From assembly GCA_001464275.1 (NCBI GenBank), contig LNFL01000139.1, positions 1-64,000 of the forward strand: a DNA stretch of 64,000 nt, read 5' to 3'. The notes beneath the pieces were generated by a model. The model was given only the letters and a program-made list of their open reading frames with translations. It did no database searches and had not been told where the DNA came from. Shown in pieces: positions 62,390-64,000 of this stretch (position 1 is the first letter of the stretch; the number at the start of each line of letters is the position of its first letter). The translations under genes were made by a program, and so were the position numbers. The DNA comes from Actinobacteria bacterium Ga0077560 (GTDB lineage: Bacteria; Actinomycetota; Thermoleophilia; Miltoncostaeales; Miltoncostaeaceae).

Positions 62390-63171
62390 GCCCGCACCGC
62401 CAGGGGCGCGCAGACCCCGATGATCCCCACCATCCAGATGAGCGAGTAGATCACCGGGTGCTGGATCGACCAGGGCGCGTCCGGCCCCTGGATGGCGCTG
62501 GGGTTGCCGAACAGCGTGGTGACCGGGTTCCACTCCGCGAACGTGCGCAGCACGCCCGGCAGCGTCTCCACCGGCACGAACGTGCTGGCGATGAACGTGA
62601 TCGGGAAGATCGCGGTGAACGCCACGCCCTGCACGGCCTCGGGTGAGGGCAGCAGGCTGCCCATGAGGACGCCCACCCAGATGATCGCGAACGAGAACCC
62701 GATCATCAGGGCGTAGGCCGCCACCGCGTCCGCCAGGCCGGTGTTGATCCGCCAGCCCACCACGAGCCCGCAGAGCGACATGAGGATGATGGGCAGGAGG
62801 GCGCGCAGCAGGCTGGCCACCGCGTGGCCGGCCAGCACCGATCCCCGGGCCAGCGGCAGCGACCGGAAGCGGTCGATCGCCCCGTTGGATCGGTCGTACG
62901 CGAGGCTGATGGCCACCCCGAACGCCCCGAACACGATGGTCTGGGCGAAGATGCCGCCCATCAGGAACTCGCGGTAGCTGCCGCCCTGCACGTCGATCGC
63001 CCCGCCGAAGACGTAGGCGAACAGCAGCACGAACATGATGGGCTGCAGCGTCACGTCCGACAGCGCCTCGGGCTGGCGGCGGATGTGCTGCAGGCCGCGC
63101 TTGGCGACCACCCACGTGTCGCCGAACAGGCTGCCGCGACGGGCATCGGCGGGCGGGACCTGGACGCTCAT
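62365..63171 (-). CDS. ABC-2 type transporter permease (DrrB-like)
   Basis: The 268-residue protein has six transmembrane helices, with LQPIMFVLLFAYVFGGAIDV in the first and the ABC-2 family motif region FPITFIASTFVPVETLPG near the fifth. The C-terminus ends with a helix and a short tail. With the ATPase upstream it forms a drug- or lipid-export pump. ATG 63171 overlaps the ATPase stop by 4 nt. Confidence 0.9.
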   Translation of the reverse strand: MSVQVPPADARRGSLFGDTWVVAKRGLQHIRRQPEALSDVTLQPIMFVLLFAYVFGGAIDVQGGSYREFLMGGIFAQTIVFGAFGVAISLAYDRSNGAIDRFRSLPLARGSVLAGHAVASLLRALLPIILMSLCGLVVGWRINTGLADAVAAYALMIGFSFAIIWVGVLMGSLLPSPEAVQGVAFTAIFPITFIASTFVPVETLPGVLRTFAEWNPVTTLFGNPSAIQGPDAPWSIQHPVIYSLIWMVGIIGVCAPLAVRAYNRTIAD

Positions 63172-64000
63172 CGGGCCACCTCCACGGACTCGTCGTCGGC
63201 GACCGGCGCGCCGGTGAGCGTGAGGAACACGTCGTCCAGCGTCGGCTGGCGCAGGCCGATGTCGTCCACCGCGATCCGCGCGTCGGCCAGCGCGTCCGCG
63301 AGCCGTGCCACCACGTGGGGGCCGCCGTCGGTGGACGCGTGGACCAGCCGCGACGCGGCGTCGATCCCGGGCTCGCAGCCGGTGATGGTCCCCACCATCC
63401 CGGCCACGCGCTCCAGGTCGGCGGCGTTGCTGGGCGTCGCGAACAGCTGGGCGCCGCCCACCTGCTGCTTGAGCGCCCGCGCGTCGCCGCGCGCGATCAC
63501 CCGCCCGTGGTCGACCACCACGATGTCGTCAGCCAGGCGGTCGGCCTCCTCCAGGTACTGGGTGGTGAGCAGGATGGTCGTGCCCTCACCCACCAGGGTG
63601 TCCAGGACGTCCCACAGCTCGTTGCGCGCGCGGGGGTCGAGGCCCGTGGTGGGCTCGTCCAGGAACAGCACCTCCGGCCGGGCCACCAGCGTCGCCGCCA
63701 GGTCGAGGCGCCGCCGCATGCCGCCGGAGTACGTCTTGGCCAGCCGGCCGCCGGCGTCGGTGAGGGAGAACTGCTCCAGCAGCTCGTCCGCCCGCGCGGT
63801 GGCGATCGCCCGGCCCAGGTGGTGCAGCTCGCCGATCATGATGAGGTTCTCGCGGCCCGTGAGCAGCTGGTCGACGGTCGCGTCCTGCGCGGCGAGCCCG
63901 ATGCGGGCCCGCACCTCGCGGGCGTTGGCGGCCACGTCGAGGCCCGCCACCGTGGCGGTGCCCTCGTCCGCCTTGGCCAGGGTCGTGAGGATGCGGACCG
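63168..64000 (-). CDS. ABC transporter ATP-binding protein (DrrA-like), partial
   Basis: The gene enters from the right edge, so the Walker A is not visible. Seen are the Q-loop region RIGLAAQDATVDQLLTGREN, the signature TYSGGMRRRLDLAATLVARP, Walker B VLFLDEPTTGLDPRARNELW and the H-loop region LLTTQYLEEADRLADDI. A C-terminal regulatory extension ends QPTLDDVFLTLTG, as in DrrA-type daunorubicin-resistance ATPases. It powers the ABC-2 permease coupled to it. Confidence 0.92.
   Translation of the reverse strand, partial: VRILTTLAKADEGTATVAGLDVAANAREVRARIGLAAQDATVDQLLTGRENLIMIGELHHLGRAIATARADELLEQFSLTDAGGRLAKTYSGGMRRRLDLAATLVARPEVLFLDEPTTGLDPRARNELWDVLDTLVGEGTTILLTTQYLEEADRLADDIVVVDHGRVIARGDARALKQQVGGAQLFATPSNAADLERVAGMVGTITGCEPGIDAASRLVHASTDGGPHVVARLADALADARIAVDDIGLRQPTLDDVFLTLTGAPVADDESVEVAR

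Overview
The window is very GC-rich (strong G/C third-codon bias) and densely packed. It has many ATGA/GTGA start-stop overlaps, many GTG starts, and several genes whose -10 box sits 5-9 nt before the start codon (leaderless mRNAs). Together with SigB/F-type stress promoters, RsbV/RsbW/SpoIIE-type partner-switching proteins, a DUF1360 protein and a poxvirus-type topoisomerase IB, this points to a high-GC actinobacterium, most likely of the Thermoleophilia type. The class assignment is inference. I see no insertion sequence, prophage, CRISPR array or rRNA. No gene-free stretch exceeds 300 bases.

Layout. 1-3.5 kb: partial GntR regulator, secreted metalloprotease, two lipoproteins, tRNA-Gly. 3.5-7.8 kb: a broken cyclic-nucleotide-binding/thioredoxin-reductase-like gene, a phosphoesterase/nucleotidyltransferase pair, NUDIX. 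7.8-11.9 kb: leftward PRC-barrel, GT9, carbamoyltransferase, GT2 operon. 11.9-15.5 kb: MASE1-PAS-PAS-PP2C-HATPase switch protein plus STAS partner. 15.5-22 kb: stress-type genes (Zn alcohol dehydrogenase, SDR, ChaB-like, DUF1360, small acidic proteins, STAS, topoisomerase IB). 22-31 kb: rightward GT4, GT4, GmhA, HldE, SDR operon, with GmhB and a third GT4 leftward nearby. This is most of an ADP-heptose route plus glycosyltransferases. A YqjD/YqjE-like membrane trio sits between them. 30.7-31.9 kb: SigB/F-type sigma factor and its anti-sigma kinase. 32-44 kb: SRPBCC, flavin reductase, DUF378 (broken), GT9, group-2 sigma factor, SGNH hydrolase, glycogen-debranching-like gene (broken), a 26-residue peptide gene, STAS, a large PP2C phosphatase. 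44-51 kb: secreted and membrane proteins, broken winged-helix gene, YihY/BrkB, two-component system. 51-54 kb: tandem glycine riboswitch and gcvP. 54-64 kb: broken secreted protein, flavodoxin, SRPBCC, potassium-channel-like gene, SthA-like transhydrogenase, RibD-like reductase, broken radical SAM/SPASM gene, Gfo/Idh/MocA oxidoreductase, ABC exporter.

Two patterns run through the window. First, about twenty upstream regions carry GTTKN-N13-15-GGGWAC, the -35/-10 pair expected for a SigB/F stress sigma factor. One lies directly in front of the window's own sigma-factor gene and one in front of the heptose/glycosyltransferase operon. The simplest reading is a stress regulon that includes cell-surface glycan synthesis, controlled by a partner switch whose kinase, antagonists and phosphatases are also encoded here. 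Second, at least seven genes are frame-broken in the same way, and two more look internally shortened. In each the reading frame jumps where a block of about 6-11 codons expected from the family is missing. This is either a systematic assembly or consensus error or an unusual mutational signature. These genes should be re-sequenced before any are called dead.
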